A stretch of 64,000 bases of DNA from Robbsia andropogonis. Its GTDB lineage: Bacteria > Pseudomonadota > Gammaproteobacteria > Burkholderiales > Burkholderiaceae. A model generated the notes under the pieces. It was not told the DNA's origin and did no database searches. It worked only from the letters and a program-made list of their open reading frames with translations. The DNA is taken from positions 1-64,000 of the forward strand of contig NZ_LAQU01000027.1 in assembly GCF_000970345.1 (NCBI RefSeq). Direction: 5' to 3'. This document shows, piece by piece, positions 1-9,191 of the stretch (position 1 is its first letter; each line of letters opens with the position of its first letter). A program made the translations under genes and the position numbers.

Positions 1-713
1 GAAGCGCCAAAGCCGCGCACCATGCCGATGTATTGCACGAAGCTGAACAGCATGGCCTGGTTGATCGCCATGCACACGATGCCGGCGATAGCGCTCCGAC
101 AGCCGCGGGCCAGACGCTGCGGGCGCGGCGTGCCGAGCGGACGGGGCGTGCCACGGCCGTCGACAGCCTGCACCGTGGGGAAGGCGACGGCGAGTGCTAA
201 AGCGGCGGCGAGCGTCAGCCCCGTAAAGACCGCGAAAAGCACCGTGCCGCCGTGCGCGCCGATCAATGGCGGAAGCGTCGCAAAATACAGAACGCCGAAG
301 ACGGCCAGCGCCAAATGGCTCATTGCAAAGAGACGATGCGGATTCGAGGTTCTGCCGATCGCGCCGTGCGTGACGGAGAGGCCGCAGCCGACGCCGATGC
401 CTGCAATTGCGTGCGCTATCACCATGAGGGCAAAGCTGTCAGCATGCGCGCCCAGGTAGAAGCCCGAAGCGGCCAATGCGAAGCCACCGGCCGCGCTGAA
501 ACGTCCGGGAAGTCGCGTCAATGTGGGAGTGAGGAAGACACAGGACAGGACCGCACAGGCAAGGTAGGTGGTTGCCAAGCCGCCAGCACGTTGCGCATCG
601 TAATGAAAGTGTCGGATCAATGTTTCGATCCAGACGGGGAGGGCTACCAGGTCGATCATCCCTGCTACATGGGCGACCACCAGCGCTAGATTCGAGCCTC
701 GTCGTGCAAGCAT
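1..713 (-). CDS. MFS transporter, partial (runs off left edge)
   Basis: Reading the minus strand from the ATG at 713 gives an uninterrupted frame to the window edge, about 237 residues. It begins MLARRGSNLALVVAHVAGM and contains alternating hydrophobic stretches with a Gly-rich helix (AIAGIGVGCGLSV) typical of major facilitator helices 4-5. This is the N-terminal half or more of a 12-helix inner-membrane transporter. The short frames on the opposite strand here are shadows. The substrate cannot be told. A decayed LysR-type regulator lies just upstream on the same strand and may once have controlled it. Confidence 0.75.
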   Translation of the reverse strand, partial: MLARRGSNLALVVAHVAGMIDLVALPVWIETLIRHFHYDAQRAGGLATTYLACAVLSCVFLTPTLTRLPGRFSAAGGFALAASGFYLGAHADSFALMVIAHAIAGIGVGCGLSVTHGAIGRTSNPHRLFAMSHLALAVFGVLYFATLPPLIGAHGGTVLFAVFTGLTLAAALALAVAFPTVQAVDGRGTPRPLGTPRPQRLARGCRSAIAGIVCMAINQAMLFSFVQYIGMVRGFGA

Positions 714-904
714 GTCTGTCTCCGGATTTTATTTTTTTTTCGCGCATCGAGGCGCGTGTCCAGAGTGTAGAGAGATAGGAACGCACGCGTCCGCGCATTT
801 CGCGATAGGACGTATCGCAATTTCGCGAGTGCGGGTAATCCCAGGTGGCGGGAGCAAAGGCGCGCGACGCTATCTGGAAAAGCGGCGCGTGGCGAGACCT
901 TTTC

Positions 905-1460
905 GGCGATTCAAATCGTAACCGATGGCTGCGCATTCGCGTTGATCGACACCACGCCGTCGCGTTGCATCTGCCGTACGAGTGTGCGTCAACGCGTCAT
1001 TCTCGATGACGTTATCCTGATCGCGGCGCCAGACGATCTCGACGGGATAGGACATCGTCAACTCGGGATGTTCGACCAGGCGGGTGCCGGCTGGATGACT
1101 GTGCAATGCCGTGTCGGGCACGATCGAATAGCCAATGCCGGCCGCGACTAATCCCAAAATAGTCACGACATCGCCGCCGATCTGCACGATATTCGGCGAG
1201 AAGCCTGCCACCTGACTCTGCCGGATCAGGAAGTCGTAAAACGCGGGCGAGGAATGCGAGGGCACGGCGATGCGCAAGCCGCAGTGACAGATCGTCGTGG
1301 CGTCGAAGCGCGTATCGCCGGGATCGCGTCATCCCATAAAGCCGCCGGCTAGCATGCCGTCGGCCATCGCCTCCACTTGTCGGCCTGATAACATAGGCTC
1401 GATGCACATCGCGATGTCGGGATGCCGCCTCGCCATAAAGTCCAGATACGGGTCTTACGT
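905..1460 (-). pseudogene. LysR-family regulator, truncated and frameshifted
   Basis: Two reading frames together give the effector-binding domain of a LysR-type transcription regulator. The upstream piece (about 1330-1445) reads DFMARRHPDIAMCIEPML and on to a stop near 1335. The downstream piece (870-1277) holds the typical GLVAAGIGYSIVPDT segment and the end of the domain. The DNA-binding helix-turn-helix expected at the N-terminus is missing, and the reading frame changes between the two parts, so no working product is expected. The frame at the 3' end also runs past the usual end of the family. Confidence 0.65.
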
Positions 1461-1605
1461 GCATCCGTCATCGGGCCAAATATGCTCGCCATGACAACAC
1501 CTCAGATTTTATAACAATCAATATCAGGGTGTTGCAGTGACCGGTTGAATCCGCCGTCACGATTCGATTGCATTACAAAGCGCAAGGCCGGATATCTTAG
1601 ATACG

Positions 1606-1881
1606 GTGTCGGCAGTTGGTAAGGAGCTTGGGTACGATGTTTCTGGTTTTGATAAAGACGCTGGGAGCATCACTCTTTCTTCAAATGCAGGTCTTTTCGT
1701 TGGCGCAATGATCGGAAAAATTCAGAGGGCAACGATCATGGTGCGTTCGTTAAATGGCGGGCGTAAATTAGATCTTACGGTTTCGGTGTATGGGAATTTT
1801 GATCAAGGTGGACAAGAAGCTGCGACAAAGCGATTGAATGCTTTCAAAGAAAAGCTTCTGGAAAAAGTTGGCCAGCATTAA
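1606..1881 (+). CDS. Hypothetical protein, probably a 5'-truncated remnant
   Basis: A 91-codon frame starting at GTG, with markedly lower GC than its neighbours. The product has a regular pattern of beta-strand-like segments (SITLSSNAGLFVG, ATIMVRS, LDLTVSVYG) and a lysine-rich C-terminal helix (RLNAFKEKLLEKVGQH). No Shine-Dalgarno sequence precedes the GTG and sequence debris of a mobile element lies directly upstream, so this is probably the C-terminal part of a longer, possibly secreted, protein. I do not recognise the family. Confidence 0.4.
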   Translation: MSAVGKELGYDVSGFDKDAGSITLSSNAGLFVGAMIGKIQRATIMVRSLNGGRKLDLTVSVYGNFDQGGQEAATKRLNAFKEKLLEKVGQH

Positions 1882-1917
1882 CCTGTAATTCACTCCGTGA
1901 ATTAAACCTGTTCAGTA

Positions 1918-1978
1918 GGTAATCCCCCCACCCAGTGACCGGTTGAATCCGCCCGCTTTAAATATGGGGGGATTACCC
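1918..1978. repeat. 61-bp element with 13-bp terminal inverted repeats
   Basis: GGTAATCCCCCCA at 1918-1930 is matched exactly by its reverse complement at 1966-1978. The interior carries CAGTGACCGGTTGAATCCGCC (1933-1953), of which a direct copy lies at 1535-1555, so the 1.54-1.98 kb segment may be bounded by copies of one element end. The right end abuts the point where the IS256 transposase fragment loses homology with the second copy at 41.5 kb, which suggests insertion or deletion at this site. Identity unknown; MITE or IS end are both possible. Confidence 0.55.
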
Positions 1979-2295
1979 GGCGACTTCCTCACATACGGCG
2001 GCACAATCGATGAATTGAACTTCACACCCGATCCTGATCGATCACGAACCTTCGGCACCTTCACCGGAATCGGGCCGGCCCCCGTCAACACTTCGCGCTG
2101 CGGCAGGTAGCCATTGCGTACTACGGCGCGTTGCCCGTGCAGCGTCTTGACATTCGCGAGCCGCTCCAGCAGCACCGACAGCTCGGCTTCAATCGCCTGC
2201 TGGATCACCTCCCGCGCGCCCTGGCGCACCAGATCGTCCAGACCCAGACCGCCTTGCGATAGACCGACGACTTCCTTTTCCGTAAACTTGCTCAT
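1977..2295 (-). pseudogene. IS256-family transposase, N-terminal fragment
   Basis: About 106 residues starting MSKFTEKEVVGLSQGG and ending at VPPYVRKSP, the N-terminal region of an IS256-type DDE transposase. The last 47 residues are the same as in the larger IS256 piece on the plus strand at 41.4 kb. The frame is cut at 1978 by the small inverted-repeat element, and the following residues of the frame belong to that element. The catalytic region is absent, so this copy cannot transpose. Confidence 0.85.
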
Positions 2296-2347
2296 GGTAG
2301 GTGGTTTGTTGTTTGCTGGTTTCCGACTTCGACAATCAGATTCTTAG

Positions 2348-2407
2348 CTGCAACCTCCACCGCCTTCATCCTCACGCCTGCAACCTCCACCGCCTTCATC
2401 CTCACGC
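2348..2407. repeat. Tandem duplication, 2 x 30 bp
   Basis: The 30-bp unit beginning CTGCAACCTCCACCGCCTTC occurs twice in direct, contiguous copies (2348-2377 and 2378-2407), just upstream of the IS256 fragment. It contains no obvious gene and may be a slippage product at the old element boundary. Confidence 0.8.
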
Positions 2408-2602
2408 CTCCAATCCCCCGTACACAGATTCGCGCTTAGCTCCCAGGATTCTTGGACTTCGCTCAAGTTGACAAATTCGCTGCCGTTAACCCGCCTGTAG
2501 GTAAAAGGTCAGTCAGAGCAGTTAACACGGCTAGTGACGACATTATGAAAGGCTACTTACTTTTGGCGTGAGTGCGCCATGACTTGACGCCACTTAAATA
2601 TC

Positions 2603-4267
2603 ATGAACTTCTTTTCCTCGATTCGAAGACGTCGTCTAGACGCGTTATTGCAATCACAAGCCTCTATTGAATTCGATATGGAGGGAAACATTGTATTTGC
2701 CAACGCACGCTTTCTTGATCTGATGGGTTATTCGCTCGCAGATATAAAGGGTAGACACCACCGAATCTTTGTCGATGAAGAATACGGCGCCAGCCGTGAG
2801 TACCAAGAGTTTTGGCAGAAACTTCGAAATGGAGCTACTCATAGCGCCGAGTTTATGAGGCGAGCGAAGGACGGTTCCGCTGTTTGGCTTCAAGCGAGCT
2901 ACAATCCCGTGCTGGATCGACTCGGTCGACCGTTTCGCGTACTCAAGATTGCCCAGGACACGACAGAGCGAAAGGTCCGGGACATCAATTACGAGAGCCA
3001 AATCACCGCGATCAGCAGATCTCAAGCGGTCATTGAATTCGACATGGTCGGGCATATTCTATACGCAAACGACAATTTCTTATCCGCATTGGGTTATACG
3101 CTCGAAGAAGTACGCGGAAAGCACCACAAGATGTTCGTCGACGATGCTGAGCACCGGGGACCCGATTACAAGCGATTTTGGGAAAATTTGCGGAAAGGGC
3201 AATTTCAATCTGCCGAATTCAGGCGAGTTCATAAAACAGGTAGAAACGTTTGGATTCAAGCGAGTTACAACCCCATTTTCGATTTAGCTGGAAAACCATT
3301 TAAAATTGTTAAGATAGCGACTGACATTACCGAAGAGGTCAAGCGGCGTAAAGGCTTCGAGCTTTTGTCAATGGTTGCAGATTGCACCGACAATTCTGTT
3401 GTCATAACCGACGCCGACGGCCGAATCGAATACGTAAATGCAGGCTTTACGAAATTGACTCACATTACCTCTGAAGATGCCACAGGCAAGAAGCCAGGTC
3501 ACTTGCTACAAGGAGCGCACACCGACCCAACGACGGTCGCCCGCATTCGGGTGAAACTGGCTGCCTGCGAGCCCTTTTACGAAGAGATCTTAAACTATAA
3601 CTTGCACGGGGAGCCGTATTGGATTTCGCTGTCAATCAATCCAATTTTTGATAAGCACGGAAACCTTAAGAAATTTGTGTCAGTTCAAGCCAACATCACC
3701 GAGACAAAACTCAAGGCGCAAGAGGATGCAACGCGACTGACAGCGATACGATCGTCGACGGCCACTGCTGACTGGTCTCCGCGGGGCGTCCCTGTCGACG
3801 CAAGTAATGTCCTCCTCGGCATTTTGGGCTTCAAAGACTTGAATTCAGCGCTTGCGACGCTCTCCGATATTTATCGCGACGCAACTGCCGGCGACAATGC
3901 TGCAAAGCTAAAACGGCGCGAAAGCGTGGAACTCGAAATTAAAGCTACCGACGTGGACGGCAAGACCGTCTGGTTGCAAAGCACCTTCAATCCTATAGTA
4001 GGCATGGATGGAACCATGTTGAAGCTATCGATGTATTCGAGCGATATTACGGCTCAGCACCAAACGATGGAACGCATCCGAGGCGTAGTGAAAACGATCG
4101 ACGACCTTGCATCTCAAACGAACTTGCTCTCGCTGAACGCTGCCATCGAAGCTGCAAGGGCAGCAGAAGGCGGTAGAGGGTTTGCTGTCGTCGCTGACGA
4201 GGTCAGGAAGCTTGCAAAGCGCTCGGCCGATTCCGCTAATGAAATAGCAACGATGCTGCAAAGCTAA
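2603..4267 (+). CDS. Cytoplasmic chemoreceptor: four PAS domains plus a very short MCP tip
   Basis: A 554-residue protein without membrane segments. PAS domains cover roughly residues 15-122, 133-243, 250-370 and, degenerate, 375-490. PAS 1 and 2 share the [16 protein letters not shown] core and look like a recent duplication; BdlA-like biofilm-dispersal receptors share this arrangement. The C-terminus (about 491-554) is only the MCP signalling tip, with the CheA/CheW-contact segment [20 protein letters not shown]. About 22 residues lie on each side of the hairpin, so the short length looks natural and not truncated, even though an IS6 relic starts about 10 bp after the stop. The start ATG at 2603 has only a weak ribosome site. 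It likely senses an internal redox or small-molecule cue through the PAS domains. Confidence 0.85.
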   Translation: MNFFSSIRRRRLDALLQSQASIEFDMEGNIVFANARFLDLMGYSLADIKGRHHRIFVDEEYGASREYQEFWQKLRNGATHSAEFMRRAKDGSAVWLQASYNPVLDRLGRPFRVLKIAQDTTERKVRDINYESQITAISRSQAVIEFDMVGHILYANDNFLSALGYTLEEVRGKHHKMFVDDAEHRGPDYKRFWENLRKGQFQSAEFRRVHKTGRNVWIQASYNPIFDLAGKPFKIVKIATDITEEVKRRKGFELLSMVADCTDNSVVITDADGRIEYVNAGFTKLTHITSEDATGKKPGHLLQGAHTDPTTVARIRVKLAACEPFYEEILNYNLHGEPYWISLSINPIFDKHGNLKKFVSVQANITETKLKAQEDATRLTAIRSSTATADWSPRGVPVDASNVLLGILGFKDLNSALATLSDIYRDATAGDNAAKLKRRESVELEIKATDVDGKTVWLQSTFNPIVGMDGTMLKLSMYSSDITAQHQTMERIRGVVKTIDDLASQTNLLSLNAAIEAARAAEGGRGFAVVADEVRKLAKRSADSANEIATMLQS

Positions 4268-4275
4268 TGCGATAT

Positions 4276-4839
4276 CTGGCACGGTTCTGTCGCAATAAGT
4301 GGGTCTGGTATTCTGAAGACCCCGATCGAACGATCCGATCCACGAAGCAAAACCTGACTACCGCGATGCCGAAAGTGTTTAAGCGGCTCCACTATCTACT
4401 GGACGTGATGCTCCTATGCGTGCGTTATCTCTACCGCGCTATCGACAAAGCCGGTAACATGGTTGATTTCCTGCTACGAGCCCGCCTAAACAAGGCTGCC
4501 GCGCAGGCATATTCCTAAAGGGCAATCGTGCTAAACGGCGACCCAGAGTCCGTGACGATCGATAAGAGCGCATCGAACCTCGCCCGTTTGAAAGCGATCA
4601 ATGCCGCGCAGGAAACACCGATCAAGATTCTCCAGCAAAAGTATCTAAACAACCTTGTCGAACAGGATCACCGCGTAATCAAACGTCGAACGCGACCAAT
4701 GATTGGCTTTAAGAATTTTCGCTGCGCACGCATTATCTTTGGTGGAATCGAGATCATGCGCATGATTCGCAAAGGTCAGATGCGCGGCTGGGCTAAGGCA
4801 CTTTCACTCGCTCACCAATTCAACTCCATAATTGCATAA
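4276..4839 (+). pseudogene. IS6-family transposase relic
   Basis: The segment starts with an IS6-type terminal sequence, GGTTCTGTCGCAATAAG (4282), which recurs at 17.78 kb and, altered, at 8.13 kb. Two frames then give the middle and C-terminal parts of an IS6/IS26-type DDE transposase: YRAIDKAGNMVDFLLRA, then a stop, then a frame with IDKSASNLARL and EQDHRVIKRRTRPMIGFK, ending in GWAKALSLAHQFN. The N-terminal part is missing and stops interrupt the frame, so the element is dead. Confidence 0.85.
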
Positions 4840-4908
4840 GCAATCCTGTACATTTTTAAAATTCTTAAATCACTCAATTCTTTTGCGACGGAACCGCCTG
4901 ATGCGGGG

Positions 4909-7900
4909 TCATCCTGCACTATCTAAATCTATCAGTTCGCTGATAGCCAACTCGGCGAGCACGCGTTCACCGGCAGTTGAGGTCATTGCGGATGCTTGCA
5001 GTCCAAACGCTGGACCGGCCGCGTATCCACGGGAATTGATTTCATAACTGTAGTATCCAGACACCGTCCAGCTGCTAGGTTCGTTAAGAAGTCGCGCCAT
5101 TTCGCCCTCCAGCAACGCCATCTGGGCGGTATCCCTTGCGCTCAAACTACCACGTGAACACATACGAATAATGGTGATTTCATCTTGATATGCGCTGAGC
5201 ATTTCCGCGACTGCAACGGTGATTTTGTTACTTTCGCCAAATGCTTGATTGCCACGAGTGGCATTCGAACGCACTTCGCTTATGAACGCGTCCAGTCTTG
5301 CAGCGCTACGACTAGTACGTGCGATTTCAGGACGGCGCATTTCAATATAGGAAAGGAACGAGGTAGGATCGACAAATTCTACAAGCCGCCGGACGTATTT
5401 CTGATTGAAACGGCCGTGTTCTTCCACCATGCGCAAGGTCACGCTCGCCCCTCGCGGCGCGATCGGAACGGTGAGGCCTACAATTGGCATTGATGGCACG
5501 CTAATTGACTCAGGATGTGCGGCGTGTGTTGAAAAATGACCAGCGCTGGAAACGCTACCCAGAATCGACACACTTGCTGTTAGCACGGATGAGCGTCCGC
5601 GCGACCGCTCAGTACCGCGCAGCCATCCGTTCGCGTCTACGCGTTCGTTCTTTCCAGCCAGCAATTGGTCGTAGCTTATACTCGCGACTGGCCCCACATG
5701 CACGCCGAATGCCGCGGCGCGTGCCATCAAGGTTGCATTGCCCGATACAGTATGACTGCTGCGCCGCTGGTCTCGCCAGTTAACCGAGATATCTGGTGTA
5801 CGGAAGAAACGAGTGCTGAAATTTTGCCACAGCCGTTCTGCTGACATGGACTGCGTCGCCTCAGAAAGCGCCTGTTGTTCAAATAGAAAGTCGACGACAT
5901 TGTTTGCAAGTTCACGCCAGGAGTTCGTCGGACGGCCATTTGCATCGCGCCGAAGTCGCGTGCGGATTATTACACCCGTCGGTGCGCTGCGATCGTTAGA
6001 ATAGGACACCCCCGCGCCGCCGCCTATTACAGCATGGACACTTTTGGTTCCTAATGTCACGCCGGCAAAGACACTGAGACCGACGCCGCTCGAGTAACGG
6101 GTATCTGTTCCCATGAACACTTCACCGCCGTATGACGAGGAGCCAATCTCGACAAACGCGTGCCGTCCGTGAAGTGCTTTGACACCTGGAGTCGGGGAAA
6201 GCCATGGGGCCAATGAATGCGGATGAAACTCGTGCAAGTTGAGCGACGAATTGACGTTGATACCATACATGCCGCCATCGAAGTAACGGACGTTGTTGCC
6301 AAGCGGGGCCGCACTGATCACTTGTGATAATGCTTCGCGGAGGGCCGCGGTCGTCGTACTTGTGGGGCGGATTGGCTTGCCTTGCTCTATATAGCGCGCG
6401 GTTGCTACGCGCTCCTTAACCTCTGAAGTGTTTCCTTGGGTGTGATGGAGATGCCGCAGGTGTTGCGCAACTTCGTCGGACCAGCGTTCGAGCGTTGAAA
6501 GATCTAGCGTCTTTACGCGCTGAAACTCCGCATTCGCCAATATTACATGTGCATTAACATGAACTCTGGGCGCCGACTCGATCAAGGCTGAAGCAATCGC
6601 ACGTCGATCATCGGATGTTAGCGTCAATTCGCTAGCCCGCTGATCCGGCGATGCGCTGCGCTTCCAGTAGTCCAGATAGAGTTCTCGCAACAGCAAGACT
6701 CCACGCACTTCAGGTGAGATTGGGGGGCTAAGTGCGTTTTCAGATGTATGCTGTGTGACCATGCGGTGGCATGCCAAACTGGCGTCAATCGCGGCATGGA
6801 CCGCCTCCCGAAGCGCACGCGTCTCTTCGCTTTGCAACCGTAGATCGACGCCTCCGGCGTCAAAGGTCGTTGCGGTGAGTGGCGATTTACGCATGCCGAC
6901 AGTCCGACGAGGATCGAACGCCATCCAGCGATGCCTTGCCCGACGCTGAGAGCGACCGATCCACGTCAGGAACTTTGCAAGGCGACCTTTTGATCGTGCT
7001 AGAAACGAGTGCTTTCCACTCTCGCGGTATCCGCTGCGCCATGCGACGTAAGCAGCTACCTGTGTGCTATCTCCGATCATTTGTGCCGAAGCATGAGGGG
7101 TAGCGTACAGCTTCGCTGCACAAAGTAATGCGTTTAATGCAAGCGAGCACGGCTCGTCACGGTTTCCCATAACCGCCATCTGTTGGATTGCCTGATGGAA
7201 TTGCTGACTCGGGGTATCGGCTATCGTGTCATTTCCGGCAACGTGGTTGGCAAGGTAATCTGCAGCCTGCAAAAACGTACGAAAGCTTTCGCGTTTCATA
7301 GCGCCGTCAGCGGTCGCTTCGTCAAAGGTCGGGTCGCACTGCAATGTGACCAGAGCGTCGAATCCATTGGCCGTATGTGCGAGCATACGTGCAACATGCC
7401 ATGCGTGACGCTGAGCTGCTGTAGGCGGTAGCGTCATCTCGTAGTTTGCATTACGCACATCAATTGAAAAATTGCCTTGCAGATGCGCCAATGCCTCGGC
7501 CGCCCTCGCCGCGTCGCCGCCCGTTGCGGCCGCAAGCGCCCGAGCGCATTGAAGGGCGCCTGCATATCGCACCGGACTATCCTCCGCTGACTGCGCGTGC
7601 GCTAGCGCGGCCAATGTGCGAATGATGTCCTCAATATGAGGGTCTGTTGTAGCTTGTGCGTTCTCGAACGCGAATAGAGACGCTATCGTTCTCGCGAACG
7701 CGCGTTCGCTGCATATCGCCTGCACCGCGTCAGCTTGCTGCGACTCAAGCATTGCGGGGGGCGGCTTATGCAATTTATGGGTGAGACCACACGCACGTCC
7801 TTCAATTTTTCGGACCTCAGACACCGACGGTGGCTTTATCGCACTAGGCGCCGCCGCGCGTCGCGGACGTGAGGGTATTGGGGCCGGGTCTATTTTCGTG

Positions 7901-8109
7901 CTGGTGTAGCCGGGGAGAGACAGGGTGCTTCGCGCGCCCGTTCGTAGCCGATAAGGCAGGCGGCGCAATATACCTGAACACCTCGGTTCGTGCGTGCCCA
8001 ACGTTTCCTGCTCGGACGGATCACATTCCCTTTCTGTTAAATCCGAGGAAGTTGGTGCCCTCGTGCAGTGGCCGGTCAAGTTGAAAAATTTCATCGCGCT
8101 GATAAGCAT
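4909..8109 (-). CDS. Large orphan protein (1066 aa), possible secreted effector
   Basis: I cannot place this protein in a family. The first 90 residues are polar and rich in Ser, Pro and Arg with no signal peptide or membrane helix, as in many type III effectors. Residues about 110-560 are predicted helical (Ala/His/Arg-rich). From about 570 on the sequence turns beta-rich, with alternating Gly/Ser strands (GGMYGINVNSSLN, FVEIGSSSYGGEVFMG, GVGLSVFAGVTLG, HAVIGGGAGVSYS) that resemble a barrel or solenoid. The last part is mixed helix and strand. The ATG at 8109 has no clear ribosome site; the ATG six codons later (8094) is an alternative. GC is lower than in metabolic genes nearby and IS6 debris flanks both sides, which suggests horizontal arrival. 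No PIP/hrpII box was found upstream. Confidence 0.6.
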   Translation of the reverse strand: MLISAMKFFNLTGHCTRAPTSSDLTERECDPSEQETLGTHEPRCSGILRRLPYRLRTGARSTLSLPGYTSTKIDPAPIPSRPRRAAAPSAIKPPSVSEVRKIEGRACGLTHKLHKPPPAMLESQQADAVQAICSERAFARTIASLFAFENAQATTDPHIEDIIRTLAALAHAQSAEDSPVRYAGALQCARALAAATGGDAARAAEALAHLQGNFSIDVRNANYEMTLPPTAAQRHAWHVARMLAHTANGFDALVTLQCDPTFDEATADGAMKRESFRTFLQAADYLANHVAGNDTIADTPSQQFHQAIQQMAVMGNRDEPCSLALNALLCAAKLYATPHASAQMIGDSTQVAAYVAWRSGYRESGKHSFLARSKGRLAKFLTWIGRSQRRARHRWMAFDPRRTVGMRKSPLTATTFDAGGVDLRLQSEETRALREAVHAAIDASLACHRMVTQHTSENALSPPISPEVRGVLLLRELYLDYWKRSASPDQRASELTLTSDDRRAIASALIESAPRVHVNAHVILANAEFQRVKTLDLSTLERWSDEVAQHLRHLHHTQGNTSEVKERVATARYIEQGKPIRPTSTTTAALREALSQVISAAPLGNNVRYFDGGMYGINVNSSLNLHEFHPHSLAPWLSPTPGVKALHGRHAFVEIGSSSYGGEVFMGTDTRYSSGVGLSVFAGVTLGTKSVHAVIGGGAGVSYSNDRSAPTGVIIRTRLRRDANGRPTNSWRELANNVVDFLFEQQALSEATQSMSAERLWQNFSTRFFRTPDISVNWRDQRRSSHTVSGNATLMARAAAFGVHVGPVASISYDQLLAGKNERVDANGWLRGTERSRGRSSVLTASVSILGSVSSAGHFSTHAAHPESISVPSMPIVGLTVPIAPRGASVTLRMVEEHGRFNQKYVRRLVEFVDPTSFLSYIEMRRPEIARTSRSAARLDAFISEVRSNATRGNQAFGESNKITVAVAEMLSAYQDEITIIRMCSRGSLSARDTAQMALLEGEMARLLNEPSSWTVSGYYSYEINSRGYAAGPAFGLQASAMTSTAGERVLAELAISELIDLDSAG

Positions 8110-8198
8110 CGGTGGTCTAAAGTATTAATGGTTCTGTCCCAATAAGAATTGGGTAAGGGAAGAATGTTTATATTCATAGTAATACTGATGTAAATAAG

Positions 8199-8332
8199 GA
8201 GTTGAATTTCTGAGCGGGCGAGAGTGCTTTAGCGCAGCCGTTCATCGGATCTTTACAAATCATGTGCATGATTTGCAATGCTCATGTGAGTGGCTGCGCT
8301 AAGGCACTCTCGGAAACGTAACTATTCAACTC
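8199..8332. repeat. Inverted pair of IS6 3' ends (palindrome)
   Basis: Left and right halves are near reverse complements: GAGTTGAAT (8199-8207) pairs with ATTCAACTC (8324-8332), and GAGTGCTTTAGCGCAGCC pairs with GGCTGCGCTAAGGCACTC. Each arm matches the 3' end of the IS6 transposase seen at 4.75-4.83 kb (codons for GWAKALSLAHQF). An altered IS6 terminus lies at 8132. The structure is a head-to-head remnant of two IS6 copies. Confidence 0.7.
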
Positions 8333-8431
8333 GTTATTTTAATAGGTATCCTATAAATATAGAGAATCGTACCCGTCCAAATTCCTATTGCGAAAGGACC
8401 TTCGCCAACGCGACACAACCCCTCGACTTCC

Positions 8432-8617
8432 TCAGTTGCAGTCGATACACGGCGCTGCGCCCCCTCCGCCACTACGCGAAGCTGATCCAGCGTAGCCTGC
8501 GTCGCCACCTGAAGAGGAGTCGCCTATATTGGCACTGGCACCAGCATATGACGATTGAGTAAAGATGGCGCCAGTCAACCAGATCAGCAAGCAGCAGAAA
8601 ACGTTCTTTCTCATCAT
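8432..8617 (-). CDS. Small secreted Gly/Ser-rich peptide (61 aa)
   Basis: The frame starts with two ATGs (8617, 8614) preceded by AGGAG at good spacing. It encodes a classical signal peptide (MMRKN, then a hydrophobic core CCLLIWLTGAIF, cleavage probably after SSYA at about residue 26). The mature part is about 35 residues, rich in Gly, Ser and Ala, and ends in a PCIDCN tail with a CxxC pair. No relatives are recognised. Such products can be cell-wall-associated, bacteriocin-like or contact-signal peptides; none of these is shown. Reading frame and ribosome site are good evidence of a real gene. Confidence 0.6.
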   Translation of the reverse strand: MMRKNVFCCLLIWLTGAIFTQSSYAGASANIGDSSSGGDAGYAGSASRSGGGGAAPCIDCN

Positions 8618-8980
8618 TTTCTCCTATGTAATATTGCGTGCAAGATACTTGAGTTTGTCTTTTACTGTATCAAAGCACCATACGGGAGTAGTACGGTTAA
8701 TTAAGCTCCGCCACGATAAGCGAGAGCAAATTGAATAATATTCGCATCAGCGAAAAGATATAGCCAGATGCGAATGGTTCTGTTGAAAATACTGGTTCTG
8801 TGGGGATCTGACCAAGATCCAGTCGAATCGCTAATATAAACGTGTAAATTATGGTAAGACGGATCTTTGTGATTTGATGAAATAAGGAACTCGGGACGGT
8901 AATACCCCTCTGTCAGACTAGTTGGACCATGAATCGCTGTTAGAGTTTGAACCGCCGACAAGCGGCAGAGGAAGAATCCA
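8618..8980. other. No supported gene
   Basis: AT-rich stretch upstream of the secreted-peptide gene, likely containing its promoter. The 131-codon minus frame that crosses it overlaps the transposase fragment at 8981 and has no ribosome site, so I do not call it. Confidence 0.5.
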
Positions 8981-9130
8981 ATGAAGTACGCTGAAGAGCG
9001 CAAGGAAGCGATTCTGAAGAAGCTATTGGCCCCACATATTCGTAGCGTTGTTGACGTGTCGCGGGAAGAAGGCATTAGTGGCTTGCGTCCGTTCAATTAC
9101 GCCAAACAGCACCGCGCGGTAGCGTCGTAA
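8981..9130 (+). pseudogene. IS3-type OrfA (helix-turn-helix) fragment
   Basis: Forty-nine codons starting MKYAEERKEAILKKLLAP and continuing with DVSREEGIS. This is the N-terminal helix-turn-helix of the small DNA-binding protein of IS3-type elements, which normally reads EERK..VL.KML.P......A.EEGIS..TL..WRK. The recognition helix is degenerate and the frame ends early; no OrfB follows. Confidence 0.65.
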
Positions 9131-9160
9131 TTCATCTCGAGACTGTCTAATACCCGCTCT

Positions 9161-9191
9161 CCTGAGTTGGCGTCTTCCACGCCCACTCAGG
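9161..9191. other. Hairpin, 13-bp stem
   Basis: CCTGAGTTGGCGT (9161-9173) pairs with ACGCCCACTCAGG (9179-9191) across a 5-nt loop with one G-T mismatch. A G-run, not a T-run, follows on the plus strand, so it is not a clear terminator; it may be the end of the degraded element to its left. Confidence 0.5.

Noticed and set aside
8701-9096. 131-codon minus frame
   Set aside because: Overlaps a recognisable transposase fragment on the plus strand, no ribosome site, no recognisable motif.
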